Shown one piece after another: positions 37,793-47,901 of a stretch of 64,000 bases of DNA (position 1 is its first letter; every line of letters begins with the position of its first letter). Source of the DNA: Pseudorhodoferax aquiterrae (lineage in GTDB: Bacteria > Pseudomonadota > Gammaproteobacteria > Burkholderiales > Burkholderiaceae_C). Position numbers and translations under genes: made by a program. The DNA lies in the NCBI RefSeq assembly GCF_014652235.1, contig NZ_BMYK01000001.1:503536-567535 (forward strand), written 5' to 3'. The notes under the pieces are model-generated. The model did no database searches, was not told the origin of the DNA, and was given only the letters and a program-made list of their open reading frames with translations.

Positions 37793-38329
37793 TCAGTTCG
37801 GGTAGACCGTTTCAGCGGGCGATTTGAGCCGCTGCACGATGTCGCGCACCGACGTGGGACGCGCCCTGCCATCGCAGCCACCCTGGCGCGCGAAGGCCAA
37901 CGGGTACTTGATGCGGCTGGACTCCCAGAGCGACTTCCACTGGGGTTGTTCCACCGGCGTCCACTTGTCGACGTTGTAGCGCGCGTAGAGCTTGTACTCG
38001 CCGGTGTCGCAGCGCAGGCCCTCGTACATCGCCGTCATGGCCCCGCTGCTGCTGCGCGCGACCATCACGTAACGCACCACGCCGTCCTTGCCGATCTGCA
38101 GCGTGGAGGGGTCGATGCCGTAACGCAGGCTGCCCTGGGCATCGACGGTCACGTCCACGAGTTTGCCCATGTCGAACGCCGGCGCGGGAAGTGCCTCGTT
38201 TTCGACCCATTCCGGCGCGTCCGGGGCGTTGCTGTTGTATTCCTTGCTGATGGACTGTGCGCTGGCCGCTGCCGCGCTCAGCGCGCCGGCGGCCAGGAGG
38301 GCCGCCAGGCGGCCGTTACGAAGAAGCAT
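37793..38329 (-). CDS. CNP1-like family periplasmic protein
   Basis: 178 residues with a clear signal peptide ([18 protein letters not shown], cleavage after about residue 24). The mature part, with [17 protein letters not shown] and a late Cys in [10 protein letters not shown], matches the CNP1-like family, which I recall as common next to rppH/proB in betaproteobacteria. Function is unknown. The start overlaps the rppH stop by 14 bases, so the two genes are translated from one message. Confidence 0.82.
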   Translation of the reverse strand: MLLRNGRLAALLAAGALSAAAASAQSISKEYNSNAPDAPEWVENEALPAPAFDMGKLVDVTVDAQGSLRYGIDPSTLQIGKDGVVRYVMVARSSSGAMTAMYEGLRCDTGEYKLYARYNVDKWTPVEQPQWKSLWESSRIKYPLAFARQGGCDGRARPTSVRDIVQRLKSPAETVYPN

Positions 38330-38978
38330 GGTTGTCGTGCGGAGCGGCGCCGAGCCGTTCGTTGCGCTCGTTGGTGTTGGGGTCGGGTTCGAAGCTGCCG
38401 CCGGGCGGCAGCTCGAACGGCTGCGCCGGCATGTCGCGGCGCGGGTCCTGGATCTCGCCCTCGCGCGCGCGCATGCTCGAACGCAGGTAGCGGTTGCGGT
38501 GGTCGTGGCGGGGCAGGTAGCGCGCCAGCTCGGTCAGCGCCATCTCGTAGACGCCGCGCTTGAATTCAACCACCACGTCCAGCGGAACCCAGTAGTCGTT
38601 CCAACGCCAGGCGTCGAACTCCGGGTGGTTGGTGGCGCGCAGGTTCAGGTCCCAGTCGTGGCCCATCAGCTGCAGCAGATACCAGATCTGCTTTTGTCCC
38701 TTGTAATGGCCGCGCGCATCGCGGCGGATGAAACGGTCTGGCACCTCGTAGCGCAACCAGTCGCGCGTGCGCGCGACGACCCGCACATGCTCCGGACGCA
38801 AACCCACTTCCTCGTGCAGTTCACGGAACATGGCCTGCTCTGGCGATTCGCCCCGGTCAATGCCCCCTTGCGGGAACTGCCATGAGTGGGTGCGAATGCG
38901 CTTGCCCCAGAACACTTGGTTCTTATGGTTGAGCAGGATGATGCCGACGTTGGGCCTGAAGCCTTCCCGGTCAAGCAT
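38316..38978 (-). CDS. rppH: RNA pyrophosphohydrolase
   Basis: Nudix hydrolase of 220 residues that removes pyrophosphate from the 5' end of mRNA and so triggers decay. The N-terminus [17 protein letters not shown] is typical. The Nudix box is [25 protein letters not shown]-terminal extension of about 60 polar residues goes beyond the E. coli length (176). The ATG at 38978 is preferred to a TTG six bases upstream. The promoter is visible 30 bases upstream. Confidence 0.95.
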   Translation of the reverse strand: MLDREGFRPNVGIILLNHKNQVFWGKRIRTHSWQFPQGGIDRGESPEQAMFRELHEEVGLRPEHVRVVARTRDWLRYEVPDRFIRRDARGHYKGQKQIWYLLQLMGHDWDLNLRATNHPEFDAWRWNDYWVPLDVVVEFKRGVYEMALTELARYLPRHDHRNRYLRSSMRAREGEIQDPRRDMPAQPFELPPGGSFEPDPNTNERNERLGAAPHDNHASS

Positions 38979-39007
38979 AATCAAACCCCAATTTTTTAAC
39001 TGAAACC

Positions 39008-39035
39008 ATTATGCACAGCGTGGTCTGTGTATCAA
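39008..39035 (-). promoter_or_regulatory. Sigma-70 promoter of rppH with palindromic spacer
   Basis: On the minus strand TTGATA (39030-39035) and CATAAT (39008-39013) are separated by 16 bases. The spacer itself is a palindrome, CACAG-N6-CTGTG. This is one of the few AT-rich places in the window. The spacer palindrome could be an operator. Confidence 0.65.
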
Positions 39036-39090
39036 GCGGCGACCCGCTCGCCACGGTTTCGGGTCTTCCCTGCCATCTCCCTCCGTCGAC

Positions 39091-40842
<1,752 letters not shown>

Positions 40843-40843
40843 C

Positions 40844-41488
40844 TTGAACCCTGCCGCACCGTCCCCGTCCCAAGGCCTGTCCCGCCGAAGCTTGCTGGGC
40901 GGTGCCGCCGCTGCGGGGCTGCTGGGCCACGGTGCCCCGGCCCATGCCGGCGGCCAGGTCGAGGAGCCGCTCGTCGATTCGGTGCGCAGCGCGCTGAGCG
41001 CGGCCGTGGCCCAGTCGGCACCGCCGGTGCCCGAATTCCACAGCACCGAGGCGCGCATGGCCTACCTGCGCTGGCTGGGCGCGGCCAGCCCTTTGCTTCT
41101 GCGGCGCAAGCCCGAATGGGCCGAGCGACGTGAATTCCTCGACACGGTCTGGTACGAGACCCGCCGCGCCGGCCTGGACACTGCCCTGGTGCTGGGCCTG
41201 ATCGAGGTCGAGAGCAACTTCCGGCGTTTTGCCATCAGCGTGGCTGGCGCCCGCGGCTACACCCAGGTCATGCCGTTCTGGACGCGGGTGCTGGCCGACG
41301 GCGACGCGAGCCGCCTGTTCCACATGCAGACCAACCTGCGCTTCGGCTGCGTGATCCTGCGCCATTACCTGGACCGCGAGCGCGGCGACCTGTTCCTGGG
41401 CCTGGGCCGCTACAACGGATCGCGCGGCCAGGCGGCCTACCCGAATGCGGTGCTGGCCGCCCGCCGCCGCTGGGAGTTCAGCGCGTAA
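40844..41488 (+). CDS. Exported lytic transglycosylase (SLT domain)
   Basis: 214 residues starting at a TTG one base after the proS stop. The signal RRSLLGGAAAAGLLGHGAPAHA has two arginines and may be Tat- or Sec-dependent. The SLT catalytic region has the glutamate in LGLIEVESNFRRFAIS, then GARGYTQVMPFW and LRFGCVILRHYLDRERGDLFLGLGRYNGS. It would cleave peptidoglycan between MurNAc and GlcNAc. Its last 11 bases overlap the 3' end of the convergent CorC-type gene. Confidence 0.88.
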   Translation: MNPAAPSPSQGLSRRSLLGGAAAAGLLGHGAPAHAGGQVEEPLVDSVRSALSAAVAQSAPPVPEFHSTEARMAYLRWLGAASPLLLRRKPEWAERREFLDTVWYETRRAGLDTALVLGLIEVESNFRRFAISVAGARGYTQVMPFWTRVLADGDASRLFHMQTNLRFGCVILRHYLDRERGDLFLGLGRYNGSRGQAAYPNAVLAARRRWEFSA

Positions 41489-42785
41489 GTGCGGCCGGCG
41501 TGGGCGTGGCCGGATCCCGCGCGCGCGAGACCATCACCTGGTCGATCCGGAAGCTGTCCACGTCCAGCACCTCGAAGCGGAAGCCGCCCCAGGTCACCGT
41601 GTCGGTGCGCTTGGGCACGCGGCGCAGCATCACCATCATGAAGCCGGCCAGGGTCTCGTACTCCTCGGCGTGCGGCATCTCGTCGATGACGAGCGCGCGC
41701 TGCACGTCCTGGATCGGCGTGGCGCCGTCGATGAGCCAGGAATTCTCGTCGCGCTGGACGATCTGCTCCTCGTCCAACGGATAGGCGACCAATTCGCCCA
41801 TCACCGTGCTCATGACGTCGTTGAGCGTGACCACGCCCACCACCAGGCTGTACTCGTTGACGATGACCGCGAAGTCCTCGTGCACGAGCCGGAACTGGTC
41901 CAGCACCTCGGCCAGCGTCAGCCGGTCCGGCACCACCAGCACCTTGCGCACGAGCGCGTCGTCCAGCAACGAGATCGACTGGTTGTTGAGCACGCGCTGG
42001 AACAGGTCCTTGGCGTCCACGTAGCCGACCACGCGGTCGATCTCGCCGTCGCAGACCGGGTAGGTGGAGAAGGGCTCGGCCGCGATGCGCAGCCGGATCA
42101 CCGCGTCCGGCTCGTCGCGGCGGAAGAAGGCGATGCGGTCGCGCTGCGTCATGGCCGATGAGACCGTGCGCGTGTCGAGCTCGAACACGTTGGCAATGAC
42201 CTGCTGCTCGCGCGCCGCCAGGGCGCCCGAGCGCGCGCCGGCCTCGGCCATGGCCAGGATGTCCTCGGAGGTGATGCGGTCGTCGCGCAGAGTCGGCAGG
42301 TCGAACAGCTTGAACAGGCCATCGGCCGCGCGGCTGTAGACCCAGACCAGGGGCTTGAACAGCGTCATGCAGGCCTGCATGGGCCGCACCACGCGCATGG
42401 CCAGCGCCTCGGGCTGCGTCATGCCCAGGCGCTTGGGGAACAGGTCGGCGAACAGAATGAACAGCGAGGTCGTCAGCACGAACGAGACCAGGAAGCCCGC
42501 CGTGCGCGCCTGGCCTTCGTCCAGGTCCAGCCAGCGCCACAGGTCGGCGAACAGCGGGCTCATGGCGCCCTCGCCGACGATGCCGCCCAGGATGGCGACC
42601 GCGTTCTGGCCGATCTGCACCACGGTGAAGTAGTGGCCGGGCTGCTCCTGCACCTTCATGACCAGCGCGGCGCGCGCATCGCCATCGTCCGCCAGCTGGC
42701 GCAGGCGCAGGCGCCGCGACGCCGCGAGAGAAATCTCGGCCACGGAGAAGAACGCGCTGGTCACGATCAGCGCGAACACGAGCAA
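41478..42785 (-). CDS. CNNM/HlyC-CorC family membrane protein
   Basis: About 435 residues. An N-terminal DUF21/CNNM domain with four membrane segments (LIVTSAFFSVAEISLAASRRLRL; GFLVSFVLTTSLFILFADLFPKRL) is followed by two CBS domains (about 210-340) and a C-terminal CorC_HlyC domain ending in FEVLDVDSFRIDQVMVSRA. These proteins handle Mg2+/Co2+ export or sodium-magnesium exchange. The start is uncertain: TTG at 42785, GTG at 42779, or CTG at 42806, the last overlapping the upstream AAA+ gene stop. No ATG is available in frame. Confidence 0.85.
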   Translation of the reverse strand: MLVFALIVTSAFFSVAEISLAASRRLRLRQLADDGDARAALVMKVQEQPGHYFTVVQIGQNAVAILGGIVGEGAMSPLFADLWRWLDLDEGQARTAGFLVSFVLTTSLFILFADLFPKRLGMTQPEALAMRVVRPMQACMTLFKPLVWVYSRAADGLFKLFDLPTLRDDRITSEDILAMAEAGARSGALAAREQQVIANVFELDTRTVSSAMTQRDRIAFFRRDEPDAVIRLRIAAEPFSTYPVCDGEIDRVVGYVDAKDLFQRVLNNQSISLLDDALVRKVLVVPDRLTLAEVLDQFRLVHEDFAVIVNEYSLVVGVVTLNDVMSTVMGELVAYPLDEEQIVQRDENSWLIDGATPIQDVQRALVIDEMPHAEEYETLAGFMMVMLRRVPKRTDTVTWGGFRFEVLDVDSFRIDQVMVSRARDPATPTPAALTR

Positions 42786-42802
42786 GAGGCTGGTCGAGAG
42801 GC

Positions 42803-43798
42803 TCAGTGGACGAACCCCATGCGGCTCTTGGCGCTGGCCGGTCGCGGCAGGTCGTCCACGCGCACATGGTCGCGGCCGTCGAGTCGGGCGTTGCCAAAGC
42901 CGGTCATCAGGGCGCGGCGCATCTCGCGCGGCGCCAGCTCGGCCAGCATGTCCAGCACATCCGCCTGCGCCTCGGGCTGGAACTGCGGCCCCCAGCCGTG
43001 TTCGCTGCGGATGCCGGTGTAGAGCTGGCCGGCGATCTGCCGCGCCTGCTCCGGCGTAGGCGCCGGGATGCTGAACACGTTCATGCGGTTCAGGATGGGC
43101 TCGGGGATGGCGCGTTCGTCGTTGGCCGTGGTGATCCAGATCACCTGGCTCGCGTCGATGGCCACCTCGGCGAATTCGTCGACAAAACTTTGCGCCGTGT
43201 CGTGTTCGAGCAGGCTGTACAGCGCGCCGAGCGGGTCGTACTGCGCCTCGGTGCCGGCCTTGTCGATCTCGTCCACCACGAGCACGGGGTTGGCGTACTG
43301 GCCGTCGACCAGGGCCTCGAACACCTTGCCGGGCTTGGCGCCCTTCCATTGCGAGGAGGCGCCCGAGAGCAGCCAGCCGGCCGTCATCGAACTCATGGGC
43401 AAGAGACTCATGCCCGTGCCGAGCAGCTCGGCCAGCTTGCGTGCGAAATGGGTCTTGCCGATGCCGGGCGGCCCCAGCAGCAGCATGGGCGTGACCTCCA
43501 GGCCATCCGGGCTGTCGTGGCTCAGCGCCACATGGCGGCGCACATCGTCCAGCGCCTCGGTGAAGTTGGGCAGGCTCTGGTAGAGCGCGGCCATCTCGGG
43601 GATGCCGGAGGGCTTGACCTGGAAGCGCTCGGGCCCGCGTTCGAGCATGCGCTCGTAGGTGCTGCGCAGCTGCTCGTGTTCCTTGGATTGCAGCTTGGCC
43701 AGCTTGCGCTCCACGTCTTGCGTCTGGTAGACGCTGCGCATGCTGGCGACAGGCAGGTGGATCGGGGTGGCCGTCAAGGCCGTGCTGCGCGATTCCAT
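42803..43798 (-). CDS. AAA+ family ATPase (Lon/ClpX-like core, no protease domain)
   Basis: 331 residues. After a helical N-terminal segment (KLAKLQSKEHEQLRSTYERML) comes one AAA+ module with Walker A LLGPPGIGKTH, Walker B VLVVDEIDKAG, sensor WITTANDERAIPEPILNRM (arginine finger region) and a small helical lid. No protease or DNA-binding domain follows, so it probably remodels a partner. GAGGAG nine bases upstream fixes the ATG at 43798. It lies 102 bases downstream of grxD on the same strand and is tightly followed by the CorC-type gene. Confidence 0.85.
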   Translation of the reverse strand: MESRSTALTATPIHLPVASMRSVYQTQDVERKLAKLQSKEHEQLRSTYERMLERGPERFQVKPSGIPEMAALYQSLPNFTEALDDVRRHVALSHDSPDGLEVTPMLLLGPPGIGKTHFARKLAELLGTGMSLLPMSSMTAGWLLSGASSQWKGAKPGKVFEALVDGQYANPVLVVDEIDKAGTEAQYDPLGALYSLLEHDTAQSFVDEFAEVAIDASQVIWITTANDERAIPEPILNRMNVFSIPAPTPEQARQIAGQLYTGIRSEHGWGPQFQPEAQADVLDMLAELAPREMRRALMTGFGNARLDGRDHVRVDDLPRPASAKSRMGFVH

Positions 43799-43900
43799 CG
43801 AAGCTCCTCGTGGCAATGAAGAGAGTGACGAAACCATTTCAGCATAAGCCGTGCCAGCCTGCCAGCGCCAGGCCGCCCCCATGTCGGGCGGCAGCAACCG

Positions 43901-44227
43901 TCAGGCGGCCGTGGTGCCCAGCAGCTGGCGCAGTTCGCCCGATTCGTACATCTCCATCATGATGTCCGAGCCGCCGACGAACTCGCCCTTGACGTAGAGC
44001 TGGGGAATGGTCGGCCAGTTGCTGTATTCCTTGATGCCCTGGCGGATCGCGTCGTCGTCCAGCACGTTGACGGTCTTGACGTTCTTGGGGTCGACGCCGC
44101 AGGCCTTGAGCACCTGGATGGCGCGGCCCGAGAAGCCGCACATGGGGAAGCTGGCGCTGCCCTTCATGAACAGCAGGACCTCGTTGGACTTGACCAGGTC
44201 GTCGATGCGTTGTTGGGTGTCGTTCAT
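43901..44227 (-). CDS. grxD: Monothiol glutaredoxin (Grx4/GrxD type)
   Basis: 108 residues. The monothiol active site is in [10 protein letters not shown], followed by [42 protein letters not shown], the glutathione-binding region. Such proteins carry [2Fe-2S] clusters and work with BolA partners in iron homeostasis. GGAG precedes the ATG by eight bases. It is the last gene of the conserved hemA-prfA-prmC-grxD row. Confidence 0.96.
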   Translation of the reverse strand: MNDTQQRIDDLVKSNEVLLFMKGSASFPMCGFSGRAIQVLKACGVDPKNVKTVNVLDDDAIRQGIKEYSNWPTIPQLYVKGEFVGGSDIMMEMYESGELRQLLGTTAA

Positions 44228-44262
44228 GGGGGAATCTCCGAGCGGAAAAAGACGGTGGCGGA

Positions 44263-45084
44263 TTATCCCGTGATCGGCCACTGCCCGCCGGAGCAGCGCG
44301 CGATGCCCGCCAGATCCCTGCGGCTGTCGACCTGCACGAAGCCCCGGGCGCGCAGCAGCGCGCAGACGGCCTCGGCCTGGTCGTGCCCATGCTCCAGCAG
44401 CAGCCAGCCGCCGGGGGGCAGGTGCGCAGGCGCATCGGCAACGATGGTGCGCAGGTCGTCCAGCCCGTCGGCGCCCGCCGCCAGGGCCGAGAGCGGCTCG
44501 TGCACGAGGGCCGCCAGGTGCGGGTCGGCATCGGCGATGTAGGGCGGGTTGGAGACCACCAGGTCGTACGGGCCGTCCACGCCCTGCAGCCAGTCGGCCT
44601 GCTGGAACTGCACGCGCAGGCCCAGACGCTGAGCATTGGCGCTGGCCACGGCCAGCGCGTCGGCGCTGCGGTCCACGGCGGCCACCAGCGCATCGGGCCG
44701 CGCATGGGCCAGCGCCAGTGCGATGGCGCCGCTGCCCGTGCCCAGGTCGAGCACGCTGCCGCCCGCCGGCAGCTGCTCCAGTGCCCATTCCACGAGCGTC
44801 TCGGTGTCGGGACGCGGCACCAGCACGCGCGCGTCGACCTGCAGCGGCAGACCGAAGAATTCCTTCTCGCCGAGCAGATAGGCCACGGGCTCGCCGGACA
44901 GCCGGCGCACGCTGTGGTCCTCGAAGCGCTGCAGCACTTCGGGCGTGGCAAGGTCGTGGTCGTGCGCGAGCAGCCAGGCACGGTCGTTGGCATCGCGGCC
45001 CAGCGCGTGCAGCAGCAACAGTTGGGCGTCCAGCCGCTCCAGGCCGCGTGCGGCCGCGGCCGCCAGGATCTGGGCAATGGTCAT
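44263..45084 (-). CDS. prmC: Release-factor glutamine N5-methyltransferase
   Basis: 273 residues. The N-terminal helical domain (from [24 protein letters not shown]) recognises the release factor. The SAM-binding motif is [16 protein letters not shown] and the catalytic NPPY motif is in [10 protein letters not shown]. It methylates the glutamine of the GGQ loop in RF1/RF2. It follows prfA by 59 bases, matching its substrate. Confidence 0.96.
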   Translation of the reverse strand: MTIAQILAAAAARGLERLDAQLLLLHALGRDANDRAWLLAHDHDLATPEVLQRFEDHSVRRLSGEPVAYLLGEKEFFGLPLQVDARVLVPRPDTETLVEWALEQLPAGGSVLDLGTGSGAIALALAHARPDALVAAVDRSADALAVASANAQRLGLRVQFQQADWLQGVDGPYDLVVSNPPYIADADPHLAALVHEPLSALAAGADGLDDLRTIVADAPAHLPPGGWLLLEHGHDQAEAVCALLRARGFVQVDSRRDLAGIARCSGGQWPITG

Positions 45085-45143
45085 GGATGTTCCTTCGGCT
45101 TCGCCTTCGGAGCGAGCTTGCTTGGGGCGGCCCGGCGCGGCGC

Positions 45144-46229
45144 TCACGCCGCGCCGACCTCCAGCTCGGCCAACTGCTCGGCCTCGCGCGCGCCGCGCAG
45201 TGCCTGCACCACCTCCTCCAGGTCGCCCTCCATGATGAAGGACAGCTTGTAGAGCGTGAGGTTGATGCGGTGGTCGGTCAGCCGGCCCTGCGGGAAGTTG
45301 TAGGTGCGGATGCGGTCGCTGCGGTCGCCGCTGCCGATCAGCCCCTTGCGCTCGGCCGCGTCCTTGGCGGCGCGCTCGCTGCGCTCCTTTTCCTGGATGC
45401 GCGCGAGCAGCACCTGCAGCGCCTTGGCCTTGTTGCGGTGCTGCGAGCGGTCGTCCTGGCATTCGGCCACGATGCCCGTGGGCAAATGGGTGATGCGCAC
45501 GGCCGAATCGGTCTTGTTGATGTGCTGGCCGCCCGCGCCGCTGGCGCGGTAGGTGTCGATGCGCAGCTCGGCCGGGTTGATCTGCACGGCCTGGGCCTCG
45601 TCGGGCTCGGCCAGCACGGCGATGGTGCAGGCGCTGGTATGGATGCGGCCCTGGGTCTCGGTCGCGGGCACGCGCTGCACGCGGTGGCCACCGGACTCGA
45701 AGCGCAAATGGCCGTAGACGTCCTCGCCGTCCACGCGCATCACCACTTCCTTGTAGCCGCCCAGCTCGCTCGGCGATTCGCTGATGAGTTCGGTCTTCCA
45801 GCCACGGCGCTCGGCGTAGCGCGTGTACATGCGCAGCAGGTCGCCCGCGAACAGCGCCGATTCGTCGCCGCCCGTGCCGGCGCGGATTTCCACGAAGGCC
45901 GCGCGGGCGTCGTCGGGGTCCTTGGGCAGCAGCATGCGCTGCAGTTCGTTCTCGAGTTCCGCGAGCTCGCCCTGGGCGCTGGCGATCTCCTCGCGCGCCA
46001 TCTCGGCCATGTCGGGATCGGCCAGCATCTCCTGGGCGGCCGCCAGGTCGGCGCTGCGCTGCTGGTGGCGTGCGTAGCGGCCGGCCACCTGGGCCACGTC
46101 GGCATGCTCGCGCGACAAGGCCATGAACTGCTTCATGTCCGCCATGATGTCCTGGCGCGACAGCAGGAAGTCCAGTTCGGACAGGCGCAGCGCGTAGCGC
46201 TCGAGTTGTTGGCGGAGAAAGGGTTTCAC
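45144..46229 (-). CDS. prfA: Peptide chain release factor 1
   Basis: 361 residues, normal RF1 length. The codon-recognition tripeptide region reads [15 protein letters not shown] (PAT, as in RF1, rather than the SPF of RF2). The catalytic loop is [15 protein letters not shown]. It terminates at UAA and UAG. The start is a GTG at 46229 giving (V/M)[11 protein letters not shown]. The 66-base gap from hemA contains a seven-base hairpin, CCGCAGC/GCTGCGG at 46256-46275, of unknown role. Confidence 0.96.
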   Translation of the reverse strand: MKPFLRQQLERYALRLSELDFLLSRQDIMADMKQFMALSREHADVAQVAGRYARHQQRSADLAAAQEMLADPDMAEMAREEIASAQGELAELENELQRMLLPKDPDDARAAFVEIRAGTGGDESALFAGDLLRMYTRYAERRGWKTELISESPSELGGYKEVVMRVDGEDVYGHLRFESGGHRVQRVPATETQGRIHTSACTIAVLAEPDEAQAVQINPAELRIDTYRASGAGGQHINKTDSAVRITHLPTGIVAECQDDRSQHRNKAKALQVLLARIQEKERSERAAKDAAERKGLIGSGDRSDRIRTYNFPQGRLTDHRINLTLYKLSFIMEGDLEEVVQALRGAREAEQLAELEVGAA

Positions 46230-46295
46230 GGGGCGACGGTCCAATGGGGGCAGGGCCGCAGCGGGCAGGCTGCGGTGCGGCGGCAAGGCGCGCCG

Positions 46296-47564
46296 CTAAC
46301 GTTCCTTGCGCAGGAACAGGCGCGAGATGGTGTCGACCGCCTGGGCGCGGGCCTGGCCGTCGCCGGCATGCAGCTCGGCCATCGCGCCGTGCAGCATCTT
46401 CTGCGTGAGACCCTTGGCCAGTGCTTCGAGCACGGCGTCCACGTCGTCGCCGCGTGCCAGCTGCTTGCGCGCGCGGGCGAGCTCGGCCTGGCGCCAGGCG
46501 TCGGCCTGGGTGTTGAGCTGGCGGATCAACGGCACCACGCCGTGCACCGGATCGCGTTGGCCCATCCAGTGCAGGAAGCTCTGCACACCGGCGTCGATGA
46601 TCACTTCGGCCTGGGCCACGGCGGCCTGGCGCTGGGCCTGGCCGGTCTGCACGACGCTGGCCAGGTCGTCCACGGTGTAGAGGAACACGTCTTCCAGACC
46701 CTTGACCTCGGGCTCGATGTCGCGCGGCACGGCCAGGTCGACCATGAACATGGGCCGGTGCTTGCGCTGCTTGAGCGCGCGCTCCACGGCGCCCAGGCCG
46801 ATGATGGGCAGCGTGCTGGCCGTGCAGCTCACGATGGCGTCGAACTCGTGCAGCCGGGCGGGCAGGTCGGCCAGGCGCATCACCTCGCCGCCGAAGCGGC
46901 CGGCCAGCTTCTCGCCGCGCTCCAGCGTGCGGTTGGCGATCGCGATGGACTTGGGGCTCCTGGCCGCGAAGTGGGTGGCGGCCAGCTCGATCATCTCGCC
47001 GGCGCCGACGAACAGCACACGCACCTGACCCAGGTCTTCGAACAGCTGCGAGGCCAGGCGCACGGCGGCGGCCGCCATGCTGATGGAGTGCGCGCCGATC
47101 TCGGTGGCGGTGCGCACTTCCTTGGCGACCGAGAAGGAGCGCTGGAACAGCTGGTTCAGCGTGGAGCCCAGCGCGCCGGCCTCGTTGGCCACGCGCACGG
47201 CGTCCTTCATCTGGCCCAGGATCTGGGCCTCGCCCAACACCATGGAATCCAGCCCACTGGCCACGCGGAACACATGGCGCGCGGCCAGGCCGTCGTGCAG
47301 CGCATAGGCGTGCGAGCGCAGCAGTGCCGGGGCGACGCCGCCGGCTTGGGCCATCCAGTCCACCGTGCGGTCGATGGCCTGGGCGTCAGCCGCACAGTAG
47401 ATCTCGGTGCGGTTGCAGGTGGAGATGATGGCGGCTTCGGGGCCCGACAGCGCCGAGCGCAGGCCGGCCAAGGTGGGGGCGATCTGGTCCAGCGCGAACG
47501 CAAACCGCCCGCGCAGATCGAGCGGGGCGGTGTGGTGGTTGATGCCGAGTGCCCAGACAGCCAT
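46296..47564 (-). CDS. hemA: Glutamyl-tRNA reductase
   Basis: 422 residues. It reduces Glu-tRNA to glutamate-1-semialdehyde, the first step of tetrapyrrole synthesis in the C5 route. The N-terminus is [19 protein letters not shown]. The catalytic Cys lies in [10 protein letters not shown]. The NADPH domain is around [20 protein letters not shown], and a dimerisation helix ends the protein. The ATG aligns with the E. coli start, yet a consensus -10 ends only eight bases upstream, implying an almost leaderless mRNA with no ribosome-binding site. Confidence 0.97.
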   Translation of the reverse strand: MAVWALGINHHTAPLDLRGRFAFALDQIAPTLAGLRSALSGPEAAIISTCNRTEIYCAADAQAIDRTVDWMAQAGGVAPALLRSHAYALHDGLAARHVFRVASGLDSMVLGEAQILGQMKDAVRVANEAGALGSTLNQLFQRSFSVAKEVRTATEIGAHSISMAAAAVRLASQLFEDLGQVRVLFVGAGEMIELAATHFAARSPKSIAIANRTLERGEKLAGRFGGEVMRLADLPARLHEFDAIVSCTASTLPIIGLGAVERALKQRKHRPMFMVDLAVPRDIEPEVKGLEDVFLYTVDDLASVVQTGQAQRQAAVAQAEVIIDAGVQSFLHWMGQRDPVHGVVPLIRQLNTQADAWRQAELARARKQLARGDDVDAVLEALAKGLTQKMLHGAMAELHAGDGQARAQAVDTISRLFLRKER

Positions 47565-47572
47565 AAGCGGCG

Positions 47573-47616
47573 ATTATAAAATCCGGCACCTCTTTGCGTT
47601 GCTTGACCTGCGTCAA
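47573..47616 (-). promoter_or_regulatory. hemA promoter with FNR/Anr-type box
   Basis: Minus-strand -10 TATAAT at 47573-47578. A perfect 16-base palindrome CTTGAC-N4-GTCAAG (TTGAC 47603-47607, GTCAA 47612-47616) is centred at 47609.5, about 42-44 bases upstream of the inferred start near 47566. That is the classical position for activation by an FNR/Anr/Dnr regulator. No good -35 hexamer is present, as expected for an activator-dependent promoter. Confidence 0.62.
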
Positions 47617-47633
47617 GCCCTCTGCTGTCTCCC

Positions 47634-47900
47634 ATGGGTGTCGTCGATCTGCTGCTGCATGGGCTGGCCTTCGTGCTGCCGGCCTTCTGCGTCGCGCTGT
47701 GCACCACGCTGGTCGGCCGTCTGGGGCGCAGCGGCGGCATGCGCTGGTGGAGCGAATGGCTGCTGACTGGCGCGGCCGGCAGCCTGGCGCTGCTGGGCGC
47801 GCTCTGGGCCATGGGCCGTGACGGCAGCATCGCCGGCTATGCGGCGCTGGTGGCCTGCTGCGGCACGCTGTCCTGGCTGCTCTCGCTGCGCCGGCGCTGA
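47634..47900 (+). CDS. Small hypothetical membrane protein
   Basis: 88 residues with three hydrophobic segments (LLLHGLAFVLPAFCVALCTTLV, WLLTGAAGSLALLGALWAMG and YAALVACCGTLSWLLSL) and a basic C-terminus. The ATG at 47634 has no strong ribosome-binding site. It is divergent from hemA and ends one base from the convergent acyltransferase gene. I do not recognise a function. Confidence 0.65.
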   Translation: MGVVDLLLHGLAFVLPAFCVALCTTLVGRLGRSGGMRWWSEWLLTGAAGSLALLGALWAMGRDGSIAGYAALVACCGTLSWLLSLRRR

Positions 47901-47901
47901 T

